Below are positions 52,077-60,412 of a stretch of 64,000 nt of DNA, in pieces. The position numbers and the translations under genes were made by a program. The first letter of the stretch is position 1; every line of letters begins with the position of its first letter. Source of the stretch: Phoenicibacter congonensis (GTDB taxonomy: Bacteria > Actinomycetota > Coriobacteriia > Coriobacteriales > Eggerthellaceae); the NCBI RefSeq assembly GCF_900169485.1, contig NZ_LT821227.1, positions 558,001 through 622,000 of the forward strand, in the 5' to 3' direction. The notes under the pieces were generated by a model that worked only from the letters and a program-made list of their open reading frames with translations, had not been told where the DNA came from and did not search any database.

Positions 52077-52215
52077 AATGCAGATGCACTGTGCCACAGC
52101 TTTTCGCACTAATAATTTAAAGGAGTTTTGTTTTCACTCTCATTCCCTAATCAGCCTATTGTTCAAATTTCAATGAAACCATAAAGGAATCTTCGTCGAA
52201 TGCACATGGGTGCCA
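52077..52215. repeat. 139-bp direct repeat, right copy
   Basis: Second copy of 51557-51695, 520 bp downstream; together they bracket most of cluster Q and are a ready substrate for deletion or duplication by recombination. Confidence 0.93.
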
Positions 52216-52587
52216 ACCATAAAGTTTCGATGTTTGCTCATTCGTGCATGCTCATTGGTGCCAACCCTGTTTCAAATTGTTTCTCAGGCAGTGTCCTCGC
52301 TGTTTTCTTTTAAGAACGAAATTACCTCTTCCGCTCGTCAGATTTAACATTTGTAACATTTTGGAATTTATGTTTTGTGATTACAGAACACACATTCAAA
52401 AACAAGTCCTTATGCTGGTCTTATGGGTGAACATCTGTTCAATTATTGCCATTTAAGAAATGCTTTTAGCTGTTTCTTTCAGTTCACGCTTCCCGAAACG
52501 CAATTGTAAACATGTTTTTTGCCTGCATTTCATTTGTAGACTTTACATACCCTGATTAAATTTTAGAAAAGAAAGGAGGGGTTAGTC

Positions 52588-53646
52588 ATGAAAGGCTATG
52601 CAATGCTAAAGATTGGCGAGTCGGGCTGGATTGAGAAAGAAAAACCAGAGTGCGGCCCACTTGATGCAATCTGCAAACCGTTGGCCGTCGCGATTTGCAC
52701 GTCCGACATTCACACACTTTGGGAGGGTGCAATTGGCGAGCGCCACAACATGATTCTTGGACATGAGTGTTCTGCTGAAGTTGTGGAAGTAGGTGAGTTG
52801 GTCAAGGATTTCAAACCGGGCGATCGCGTTCTGGTCCCAGCCATCACGCCTGACTGGAATTCTCTCGAAGCTCAGGCAGGCTATTCTATGCATTCTGGTG
52901 GTATGCTTGCAGGTTGGAAGTTCTCGAACTTCAAAGACGGAGTGTTCTCTGAGTTCTTCCACGTAAACGACGCCGATGGCAACTTGGCACACCTGCCTGA
53001 AGAAATTGAACCAGCAGACGCCTGCATTCTGTCAGACATGGTGCCAACCGGTTTCCATGCAGTTGAGCTTGCTGACGTTCAATTTGGAGACGAAGTGCTT
53101 GTTATTGGCATTGGTCCAGTTGGATTGATGGCAGTTGCGGGTGCTGCACTTCGCGGTGCTTCCAGAATCATTGCTGTTGGAACTCGTCCAGTTTGCGTAG
53201 AGGCTGCAAAAGGCTATGGTGCCTCTGAGTTTATTTCCTACAAAGACGGGCCAATTCACGAGCAGGTGCTCGAACGCACTGGTGGGAAAGGTGTTGATCG
53301 CGTTTGCATCGCTGGTGGCAATGTTGACACATTCGCGGAGGCAGTTAAGTGTCTCAAACCTGGCGGAAAGATTGGCAATGTGAATTATCTCGGCAAAGGT
53401 GACTTCGTCCAAATTCCTCGTGTTGAGTGGGGCGTTGGAATGGGCCACAAAGATGTTCGTGGCGGTCTCATGCCTGGTGGGCGCTTGCGCATGGAAAAGC
53501 TTGCGCGTCTCGTTTCGAGCGGAAAACTGGACCTCCATCCAGAGGTCACGCATGTGTTCCATGGTTGGGATCACGTCGAGGAAGCACTTTTCCTCATGAG
53601 AGACAAGCCATCTGACCTCATTAAACCTGTGGTTGTCATCGACTAA
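52588..53646 (+). CDS. adh: NADP-dependent zinc alcohol dehydrogenase (secondary alcohol type)
   Basis: 352 residues, very like the Clostridium beijerinckii/Thermoanaerobacter secondary alcohol dehydrogenases along the whole length (MKGYAMLKIGESGWIEKEKP; IGERHNMILGHE; HSGGMLAGWKFSNFKDGVF; VEWGVGMGHK). Catalytic zinc ligands Cys37, His59 and Asp150 are present; the structural zinc site is absent, as in that group. After GIGPVGLMA the segment GTRPVCVEAAKGYGA keeps Arg200 and Tyr218, indicating NADP(H). Likely reaction: interconversion of 2-ketones or aldehydes and alcohols as an electron sink. Strong AAAGGAGG. Confidence 0.93.
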   Translation: MKGYAMLKIGESGWIEKEKPECGPLDAICKPLAVAICTSDIHTLWEGAIGERHNMILGHECSAEVVEVGELVKDFKPGDRVLVPAITPDWNSLEAQAGYSMHSGGMLAGWKFSNFKDGVFSEFFHVNDADGNLAHLPEEIEPADACILSDMVPTGFHAVELADVQFGDEVLVIGIGPVGLMAVAGAALRGASRIIAVGTRPVCVEAAKGYGASEFISYKDGPIHEQVLERTGGKGVDRVCIAGGNVDTFAEAVKCLKPGGKIGNVNYLGKGDFVQIPRVEWGVGMGHKDVRGGLMPGGRLRMEKLARLVSSGKLDLHPEVTHVFHGWDHVEEALFLMRDKPSDLIKPVVVID

Positions 53647-53661
53647 CAAATTTAAAAGCAA

Positions 53662-53701
53662 TTGCCCGGGCAGTCATTGAGCGAAAAGTTTGTCCGGGCA
53701 A
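53662..53701 (+). terminator. adh: Hairpin after adh
   Basis: TTGCCCGG (53662-53669) pairs with CCGGGCAA (53694-53701) with a 24-base loop; the following tract is GCTCTCTCGTTTGTTT, so termination is likely but weak. Confidence 0.45.
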
Positions 53702-53831
53702 GCTCTCTCGTTTGTTTAAAGATTGAGCATCTAATTTATAGCAGATTAGATTTGCTTTGTAGGTCGTTGCGCTTCGCCAACAGTTAACTTATTTTGTCTA
53801 TTAAAGCGGAAATCTAGGAATTGAGGTGACG

Positions 53832-54953
53832 ATGGAAGTTTTAATCGTGTCTGGCTTTCTTGGTGCGGGGAAAACTACATTTATAAAGGAGCTAGCGCGG
53901 AAGTCGGGCCGTGATTTCGTCGTTTATGAAAATGAGTATGGTCAAGCCGACATCGATGCCAAGGAATTATCTCAAGTTGATGAACTCACTGTTTGGGAAA
54001 GCACCGAAAACTGCATTTGTTGCTCGGGTAGGCAGGATTTCGCCTCCTCTGTCCTCACGATTTCAAACACTTTTGACCCTGATTATCTTGTGGTTGAGCC
54101 GACTGGTGTGGCTAAACTCTCAAGCGTTGTGGAAAATGTAAATCTCGTCTGTTATGAACATATTTCTCTTTTAGAACCGCTGACAATAATTGATGGGGGA
54201 GCATGGAAGTCCTCTCGAGACAAGTTTCCGGAAATCTTTCTCGATCAAGTTGTCTCCTCCAACACACTTGTTGTTTCAAAGACTGATCAACTCATTTCAG
54301 AAGAGCTTACCCTTCTTATTGAATGGCTAAATAATCAGAATCCCAGCGCTAATATCGTTGCTGACTCCTGGTGCAACATCGACCCTGCCTGGTTTCTTTC
54401 TCTATTACACAATGGTTCCAGCCATAAAAGTGACTCTTGCACAATGGTGCCAGGCATAAATGAACTAGCCACAAATGAATCATCAACAAGTGAATCAACC
54501 ATAAAAGAAGCAAGCTGCGAAAGTGACTATCACGCTGGAAACTCTTTCATTTCAGACAGAGGAAAGAAGTCGTTGCGCAACGGTGCCAGCCATAATCATT
54601 TTCAACATTCTCACAGTCACTCGCATCATAGCCAGCACCATCATAATCACAATGACGATTCAGGTTTTACAAGCATTTCGATTAAAAATGCGTCTTTACC
54701 GACAGAGAATCACTTGCTTTGGTTTCTTGATGCTCTTGTGGCAGGAACTTTTGGTGAGATTGTCCGCGCCAAAGGATTTTTGCCATGCGGAGGTCAGCTG
54801 CTTCGGTTCGATGTGGTTGATCGCGCCTGGCAAGTCAGCGGCGCCGAAGCCTATAAAGACGAAGAGCCAACTTGTGTCTTTATTGGCACAAACTTTAAGG
54901 CTTCCTGGCTTAACGAAGTTTTTCTGCAATCTGCTCACTGGTGCCAGCCATAA
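53832..54953 (+). CDS. CobW/G3E-family GTPase with His-rich, repeat-derived insertion
   Basis: G3E metallochaperone-type GTPase: Walker A GFLGAGKTTF (about residues 7-16), the metal-site CxCC in ENCICCSG, EPTGVAK, a base motif VSKTDQL, and a C-terminal CobW_C-like domain. Such proteins deliver Zn, Co or Ni. Between DPAWFLSLL and TSISIKN lies about 85 residues absent from relatives. These contain three dispersed-element copies in two frames (NGSSHK, MVPGIN, NGASHN), followed by a His-rich stretch (HSHSHSHHSQHHHNHN). The gene ends inside another copy (HWCQP-stop). ATG 53832 follows GAGGTG; GTG 53826 is an alternative. Confidence 0.87.
   Translation: MEVLIVSGFLGAGKTTFIKELARKSGRDFVVYENEYGQADIDAKELSQVDELTVWESTENCICCSGRQDFASSVLTISNTFDPDYLVVEPTGVAKLSSVVENVNLVCYEHISLLEPLTIIDGGAWKSSRDKFPEIFLDQVVSSNTLVVSKTDQLISEELTLLIEWLNNQNPSANIVADSWCNIDPAWFLSLLHNGSSHKSDSCTMVPGINELATNESSTSESTIKEASCESDYHAGNSFISDRGKKSLRNGASHNHFQHSHSHSHHSQHHHNHNDDSGFTSISIKNASLPTENHLLWFLDALVAGTFGEIVRAKGFLPCGGQLLRFDVVDRAWQVSGAEAYKDEEPTCVFIGTNFKASWLNEVFLQSAHWCQP
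54412..54600 (+). repeat. Dispersed element copies inside the cobW-like gene
   Basis: AATGGTTCCAGCCATAAAA (54412), ACAATGGTGCCAGGCATAAAT (54441) and AACGGTGCCAGCCATAAT (54580), same strand as the gene and translated. Confidence 0.88.
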
Positions 54954-55160
54954 ATTCGAGAACAACGGTGCAGAGAACAATGGTGTCAGTCATAGCGTGA
55001 ACAGGTGCCAGCCATAAATTCGTGTAAATTCGTGGAAAACGGTGCCAACCCTGTAATAAAACGGTGTCAGCCATAGCGTGAACAGGTGCCAGCCATAAAT
55101 TCGTGAGTCATAGCGTGAATAACGGTGCCAACCCTGTAATAAAACGGTGCCAGCCATGAA
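54938..55160 (+). repeat. Dispersed element, cluster S (about 9 copies), including the cobW-like stop codon
   Basis: First copy CACTGGTGCCAGCCATAAATTCG (54938) supplies the TAA. Others at 54980, 55003, 55040, 55063, 55087, 55121 and 55145 alternate GGTGCCAGCCATAAATTCGTG with GGTGCCAACCCTGTAATAAAACGG, a local tandem of about 80 bp. From 55161 to 55364 only A+T-rich sequence. This is the last cluster; none is found to the right. Confidence 0.9.
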
Positions 55161-55364
55161 GCAAATTGGAATCTATTGCTGACTTTTATGCATTAAAGAG
55201 CGTGTTGTTTCAAGCTAGAAGCGAAGTTAGTCATTAGAAGCAAGCTTGTAATTAAACTTAATTTAATTGCTAAAACCAAACTCAGTTATTAAGCCGAGTT
55301 TGGTTATTTGAAGAGAATTTAGTTAGTTGTTCTCGTGCTAGACGCGAATGTTGATATTGCAGTG

Positions 55365-56618
55365 TTAAACGCGAATTTGACCGCAGCCGTGGATTATGTA
55401 TTTCCACGTGGTCAACTCACGCAGGCCAAAAGGGCCGCGGGCGTGCATCTTTTGTGTCGCGATTCCCATTTCACAACCCATGCCAAATTCCCCGCCGTCG
55501 GTAAAGCGTGTTGATGCATTCACATAGACTGCAGCGCTGTCCACGTTTTTGACGAAATAATCGGCTGCTGCATCGTCTGATGTGACAATAGCATCGCTAT
55601 GATGAGTCGAATGTTTAGCAATGTGTTTTACTGCTGCTTTGACATCATTAACTACTGCAATCGCCATTATGTAGTCAAGAAATTCAGTGTCGAAGTCTTG
55701 TTCTGAACACACATTTTCACCAAGAATTTTGGCGGAAGTGTCATCACATCGCAGTTCTACTTTGTGGGGAGCATCTTCTCCGCAAAGCCTTTGTTTTATT
55801 AAAGGCAAAAACTTTTCTGCAATGTTTTTGTTAACGAGCAAAACCTCCATCGCATTGCAGACTGAAGGTCGGCTTGTCTTCGCGTTTTCTACAATGTTTA
55901 GCGCCATTTCCTGATCTGCGCTCTCATCAACATAGACGTGACAAATCCCTGTGCCTGTTTCAATGCAGGGCACTTTCGCATTCTCAATAACAGCATTAAT
56001 TAGCCCTGCTCCACCTCGTGGCACAAGCAAATCCACATATCCTCGCGCCTCCATGAGTTCGGTTGCGCTAGCACGAGTTGTGTCTTCGATGAGATTAATT
56101 GCGCTTTGATTTATTCCTAAATCTTTGAGCACGCCTTTTGCGACATCGACTATGGCTTTAGATGTCTCGAATGCTTCTTTCCCACCGCGTAAAATGCAGA
56201 CATTTCCCGACTTTAGAGCAAGAGCAAGAGCGTCAGATGTTACATTTGGCCTGCTTTCGTAAATGATTGCAACAACACCAAGTGGAACAGTCACTTTTTC
56301 AATCAGAAGCCCACTTTTGGGCTTTATGGTGTCGAGAACAATTCCGCACGGGTCATCGAGTTTGGAGACCTCGACGATGCCGTCACGCATCCCCTCTATT
56401 CTGTCATGATTTAGCGTCAAGCGATCAATCATTGAGTCGCTGATTACGCCGCGGGAAGCCTCCACATCTCTTGCATTTGCAGAAAGGATTGTCGCTTCGT
56501 TTTTTAAAAGCGCTTCGGCAATCTTTAAAAGCGCTTCATTCTTTTTTGCAGAAGAAAGATTGGAAACTTCTGCAACAGCGTTTTTTGCGTTCTCGAGAAT
56601 TTCGTGTGTGGAAATCAT
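55365..56618 (-). CDS. proA: Gamma-glutamyl phosphate reductase
   Basis: Second step of proline synthesis (NADPH-dependent reduction of glutamyl phosphate). The aldehyde-dehydrogenase-like fold is shown by VPLGVVAIIYESRPNVTSDA, LRGGKEAF, VPRGGAGLI, the catalytic Cys in RPSVCNAMEVLLV and the C-terminal GPFGLRELTTWKY. 417 residues, complete. It follows proB with a 70-bp gap on the same strand; GGAGG precedes the ATG. Confidence 0.96.
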   Translation of the reverse strand: MISTHEILENAKNAVAEVSNLSSAKKNEALLKIAEALLKNEATILSANARDVEASRGVISDSMIDRLTLNHDRIEGMRDGIVEVSKLDDPCGIVLDTIKPKSGLLIEKVTVPLGVVAIIYESRPNVTSDALALALKSGNVCILRGGKEAFETSKAIVDVAKGVLKDLGINQSAINLIEDTTRASATELMEARGYVDLLVPRGGAGLINAVIENAKVPCIETGTGICHVYVDESADQEMALNIVENAKTSRPSVCNAMEVLLVNKNIAEKFLPLIKQRLCGEDAPHKVELRCDDTSAKILGENVCSEQDFDTEFLDYIMAIAVVNDVKAAVKHIAKHSTHHSDAIVTSDDAAADYFVKNVDSAAVYVNASTRFTDGGEFGMGCEMGIATQKMHARGPFGLRELTTWKYIIHGCGQIRV

Positions 56619-56688
56619 GTTTAAACCTCCAATGGGAGCTCGTTGTTAGGTCTCAGCTTGAAAACCGCGCACGAATTAATGTGCAAGT

Positions 56689-57453
56689 TTATTTTGCTAA
56701 AAACCTTGTTCCTTTTGTGTGTCCTTCAACTGTGCAGTAAAGGTTGTCTGGGTCGTGACCATTTGTGATCACCATCTCGGTTCCAGCTTCTGTTGCTATC
56801 TTTGCAGCTTTAATTTTTGTGTACATTCCGCCAGTTCCAAACTTCGTTCCCGCTCCGCCAGCAATCTTTTCAATCTCTGGTGTAATTTCTTCTACCAGTG
56901 GGATAAACACAGCGTTTGGATCCACATTTGGAGCTGCAGTGAAGAGTCCATCGATGTCGGTGAGCATTATTAGCATGTCCGCTTCGATTGTGCGCGCGAC
57001 ATAGGCCGCAAGTTGGTCATTATCTCCAATAACAATCTCTTCAGTACCAATAGTGTCATTTTCGTTGATGATTGGTATTGTCTTCATCTCAAGAAGTTTG
57101 AACAGCGTGTTATGAAAGTTTTCTCTGCGTTCTCCGTTACGAAGGTCGGCGCCAGTTATCAAAATCTGTCCAATGACGTGATTGTGTTCTGTAAATAGTT
57201 TGTCGTAAACATACATCAGTGCGCATTGCCCGATTGCTGAAACAGCCTGGTAGGTTGGGATGTCATTTGGCCTTTCAATGAGACCTAGTTTTGAAATCCC
57301 CATTGCAATTGCACCAGAGGAAACTATGACAAGTTCATGTCCTGCATTGCTAATGTCACTCAGAACTTTACACAACTCTTCCACACGCCTTATGTTTAGG
57401 TGGCCTCCCTTGTGGGTTAGTGTAGAAGTTCCAATTTTTACTACGAGGCGCAA
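56689..57453 (-). CDS. proB: Glutamate 5-kinase
   Basis: First step of proline synthesis: ATP-dependent phosphorylation of glutamate. Amino-acid-kinase motifs VKIGTSTLT, VSSGAIAMG, ENDTIGTEE, GDNDQLAAYVA, LTDIDGLF and GTGGMYTKIKAA are all there. 254 residues, without the C-terminal PUA domain found in many ProB proteins (about 370 residues); PUA-less forms are known. Starts with TTG (GAAAGG 8 bp upstream). Operon proB-proA, divergent from clpC. Confidence 0.95.
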   Translation of the reverse strand: MRLVVKIGTSTLTHKGGHLNIRRVEELCKVLSDISNAGHELVIVSSGAIAMGISKLGLIERPNDIPTYQAVSAIGQCALMYVYDKLFTEHNHVIGQILITGADLRNGERRENFHNTLFKLLEMKTIPIINENDTIGTEEIVIGDNDQLAAYVARTIEADMLIMLTDIDGLFTAAPNVDPNAVFIPLVEEITPEIEKIAGGAGTKFGTGGMYTKIKAAKIATEAGTEMVITNGHDPDNLYCTVEGHTKGTRFLAK

Positions 57454-57592
57454 CTTTAAAACCTTTCATGTGAGCTGTAAACTTGCAAACATTTTACCAG
57501 TGATACAGCTGGTTTAACTTATTCGTCTGTTAGCGTTGCTATTGTCAAATAAAGTAAAATTGGAGAAAACGCGAATTAACGAAAGTTGTGAT

Positions 57593-60091
57593 ATGGCATT
57601 TGAAAAATTTACAGATAAGGCACGAAAAGTTACAGTGTTAGCGCAGCGCGCAGCGCGAGACCTCGACGCTTCATATGTTGGAACTGAACATATGTTACTC
57701 GGTCTCATTGATGAGAAGGAAGGCTTTGGCGCAATGGCGTTAAAGCAACTTGGCGTCGAACGTGAAAAAGTGGTTGATGCTATCCGAGAACTCACTGTGC
57801 AGCCAGCTGATCCAACAATTCGAAACATTTCATACACTCCACGTGTGAAGCATGTTTTTGAACATGCCTATCGCGAGGCACTACAAATGAGTCAGGCCTA
57901 CATTGGAACAGAACATCTTCTGCTTGGAATTATTCGCGAGGAAGATTGCACTGCCATTAAAGTTTTGAAAAAGCTGAACATTGACATTGATGATGTTCGC
58001 CAGACAACGCTAGAAATTATTGGAAAATCGCCGGTTCTTGCAGGTGGTCCACGCTCTCGTAGGTCAGAAAAAGAGAGAAGCGTTTTAGAAGAATATGGAA
58101 CTGATCTCACCAAGAAGGCTAAAAAGGGTCAACTTGACCCTGTCATCGGACGCGCTGCCGAAATCGAACGAGTTGCACAGATTCTCTGCCGACGCCAGAA
58201 GAACAATCCTTTGATTCTTGGCGAGCCAGGGGTTGGCAAAACTGCAATTGTCGAGGGTTTGGCACAGCTCATAGTTGCAAAAATGGTCCCAGAACTTCTT
58301 CTTGACAAAACAGTTATCACGCTTGACATTTCGAGCCTGATTGCAGGTTCTAAATATCGCGGTGAATTCGAAGACCGTTTGAAAAAAGTAATCGATGAAG
58401 TGAAGCATAAGAAAAATGTGCTTTTGTTTATTGACGAAATACACACAATCATTGGAGCTGGGTCAGCGGAAGGCTCTCTAGATGCCGCTTCAATATTAAA
58501 ACCTCCGCTCTCACGTTGTGAAATTCAGATAATTGGAGCTACAACCTCAGAAGAATATCGCAAACGCATTGAAAAAGATGCCGCACTTGAACGTCGTTTT
58601 CAAACAATCACTGTTGAGGAACCAAGCGAAGAACAGGCAATTAGAGTTCTTGAAGGATTGAAGGAACGTTATGAAAAGCATCACGGCGTGACCTATTCTG
58701 ATGATTCTATTGTTGCTGCTGTTAAGATGTCGAGTCGATATATCCAAGATCGTTATTTACCAGACAAAGCAATCGATGTTCTTGATGAGGCGGGTGCCCG
58801 ACTCCGCATTAGAAACATGCGTCACAACGAAAACAACGAAAAGATTACAGTTGTTGGAGAAAAGCAAATCGCCGAGGTTATTTCTATGTCAACAGGAATT
58901 CCAGTTTCTGATTTGACAGAGGCCGAAACTGCTAAGCTTTTGCGCATGGAAGAAGTTTTGCACGAGCGTGTAATTGGGCAGGATGAGGCAGTCACTGCTG
59001 TGTCTAAGGCAATTCGCAGGTCGCGCAGTGGTCTTAAGGACCCAAAACGCCCAGCAGGGTCGTTTATCTTCCTTGGGCCTTCAGGCGTTGGGAAAACGGA
59101 GCTTTCAAAAGCGCTTGCAGAATTCTTATTCAATTCTGAGGATGCTCTCATTTCGCTCGACATGAGTGAATACATGGAAAAACACGCAGTGAGTCGCCTA
59201 GTCGGCGCTCCTCCAGGATATGTTGGGCATGACGATGGCGGTCAGTTGACTAAAGCTGTTCGGAAGAAGCCCTATTCTGTCGTTCTTTTTGATGAGATTG
59301 AAAAAGCTCATCCCGATGTTTTTAACATTCTTCTTCAAATTCTTGAGGAGGGACGCCTCACCGATTCACAAGGAAGAACGGTTGACTTTAGAAACACGGT
59401 CATCATCATGACGTCTAATGTTGGTGCGCGTGACATTGCGCAGACTACAACGCTCGGTTTTTCAAAGTCTGGCGAAAGCGGTCTTTCTGACAAGGAAATT
59501 AAAACTCGCGTCATGAGCGAACTTAAGAAGCTCTTCCGCCCAGAATTTTTGAACCGTCTTGACGAAATTATTGTGTTTAAGTCGCTCACAAAAGAACAAA
59601 TTCGTCAAATTGTTGACCTCATGATTGCAGAACTTCGCGACAGACTCATCGAGATTAATCGTTCAATTGAGCTCACCGATGCGGCAAAAGACTACATAGC
59701 AGATGTTGGGATGGATCCAACAAACGGTGCACGTCCTTTGCGTCGGGCGATACAACGCAGAATCGAGGATGTTATTTCTGAGCAAATTTTGGAAGGGAAG
59801 TGGCCAGAGGGAAGCATTATCGTTGTTGATGTTGCAGATAAACCAGCTGCTGACGAGGATGATAAACGCGAAGCGAAACTCGATTCTTCAATTGTTGGAG
59901 ACGACAGCGAACTCGTTTTCTCTCTTGGTTGCGGAGACATACCAGAGCCCAGAAAGCATGAGTCAATCGCTCGTGACGCAGAACTTTTACTCACCGACTT
60001 TGATCTCGATGACACAGGCAAGTGTCTTGAAAAAAGCAAAACTGTAGAACCAGAACAAGACTCAGATGATTCTGAGGAAGAGGAGGACTAG
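57593..60091 (+). CDS. clpC: ClpC-type AAA+ unfoldase lacking the middle (UVR/coiled-coil) domain
   Basis: Energy-dependent unfoldase working with ClpP. An N-domain pair (MAFEKFTDKARK..., to about 150) precedes AAA-1 (GEPGVGKT, about 214) and AAA-2 (GPSGVGKTELSKALAEFLF, about 510). The Clp_D2 end is followed by an acidic tail of about 70 residues. Between VLDEAGARLRIRNMRHNENNEK and ITVVGEKQIAEVISMSTGIPV only a few residues remain, where ClpC normally has a coiled-coil M domain of about 50. That domain is the MecA/McsB docking and autoinhibitory element. The start MAFEKFT at 57593 is the family N-terminus; the ORF opens at 57536. Confidence 0.93.
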   Translation: MAFEKFTDKARKVTVLAQRAARDLDASYVGTEHMLLGLIDEKEGFGAMALKQLGVEREKVVDAIRELTVQPADPTIRNISYTPRVKHVFEHAYREALQMSQAYIGTEHLLLGIIREEDCTAIKVLKKLNIDIDDVRQTTLEIIGKSPVLAGGPRSRRSEKERSVLEEYGTDLTKKAKKGQLDPVIGRAAEIERVAQILCRRQKNNPLILGEPGVGKTAIVEGLAQLIVAKMVPELLLDKTVITLDISSLIAGSKYRGEFEDRLKKVIDEVKHKKNVLLFIDEIHTIIGAGSAEGSLDAASILKPPLSRCEIQIIGATTSEEYRKRIEKDAALERRFQTITVEEPSEEQAIRVLEGLKERYEKHHGVTYSDDSIVAAVKMSSRYIQDRYLPDKAIDVLDEAGARLRIRNMRHNENNEKITVVGEKQIAEVISMSTGIPVSDLTEAETAKLLRMEEVLHERVIGQDEAVTAVSKAIRRSRSGLKDPKRPAGSFIFLGPSGVGKTELSKALAEFLFNSEDALISLDMSEYMEKHAVSRLVGAPPGYVGHDDGGQLTKAVRKKPYSVVLFDEIEKAHPDVFNILLQILEEGRLTDSQGRTVDFRNTVIIMTSNVGARDIAQTTTLGFSKSGESGLSDKEIKTRVMSELKKLFRPEFLNRLDEIIVFKSLTKEQIRQIVDLMIAELRDRLIEINRSIELTDAAKDYIADVGMDPTNGARPLRRAIQRRIEDVISEQILEGKWPEGSIIVVDVADKPAADEDDKREAKLDSSIVGDDSELVFSLGCGDIPEPRKHESIARDAELLLTDFDLDDTGKCLEKSKTVEPEQDSDDSEEEED

Positions 60092-60412
60092 TGTTCTCGC
60101 GAGGCAGGCGTTGCTTGGCCAAAAAGCCCTTGCATGAAGTGCAATGAGCATTGTTAGAATAGCCTAGCTTTTTTATTGCGTAAGGGCTTTTCAAACATAG
60201 CCAATTGAAAAAAGCCTGCATGTTGCAGGCTTTTTTGATGCTTCTATATTTTTGATTGCTTCTCAGTTCGATTTGCTTAGTAATTTCTCTCGTTTCTGAC
60301 AATTTTTAATCTAAAACGGTTCAATAAGTCTCAATTGTCAATAAAAAACACTCGTAAATGTGCCTTCCAATTTAATCTATTACAAACGAATTGCGAGGCG
60401 AAAACGTGTGAT
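60092..60412. terminator. Convergent gap clpC/cysS with bidirectional terminator at 60208-60236
   Basis: AAAAAAGCCTGCA (60208-60220) and TGCAGGCTTTTTT (60224-60236) form a perfect 13-bp stem with a TGT loop, serving both strands. Nothing else recognised in the 321-bp gap; no dispersed element. Confidence 0.9.

Larger units (their letters stand above)
51476..52587 (+). repeat. Dispersed element, cluster Q (about 11 copies) between two 139-bp direct repeats
   Basis: A 1.1-kb gap without genes. Plus-strand cores: 51689, 51699, 51754, 51830, 51842, 51888, 51956, 52002, 52058, 52210, 52257, often followed by AAAGTTTCGAT and CATTCGTGCATGCTCAT. From 52275 to 52587 there are no copies and no recognised feature except AGAAAGGAGGGG before the dehydrogenase. 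Confidence 0.88.

Noticed and set aside
23650-55160. Second attachment site for an element integrated at tRNA-Thr
   Set aside because: No repeat of the tRNA 3' end (GATTCCTGTCGCTGGCTCCA) was found elsewhere in the window.
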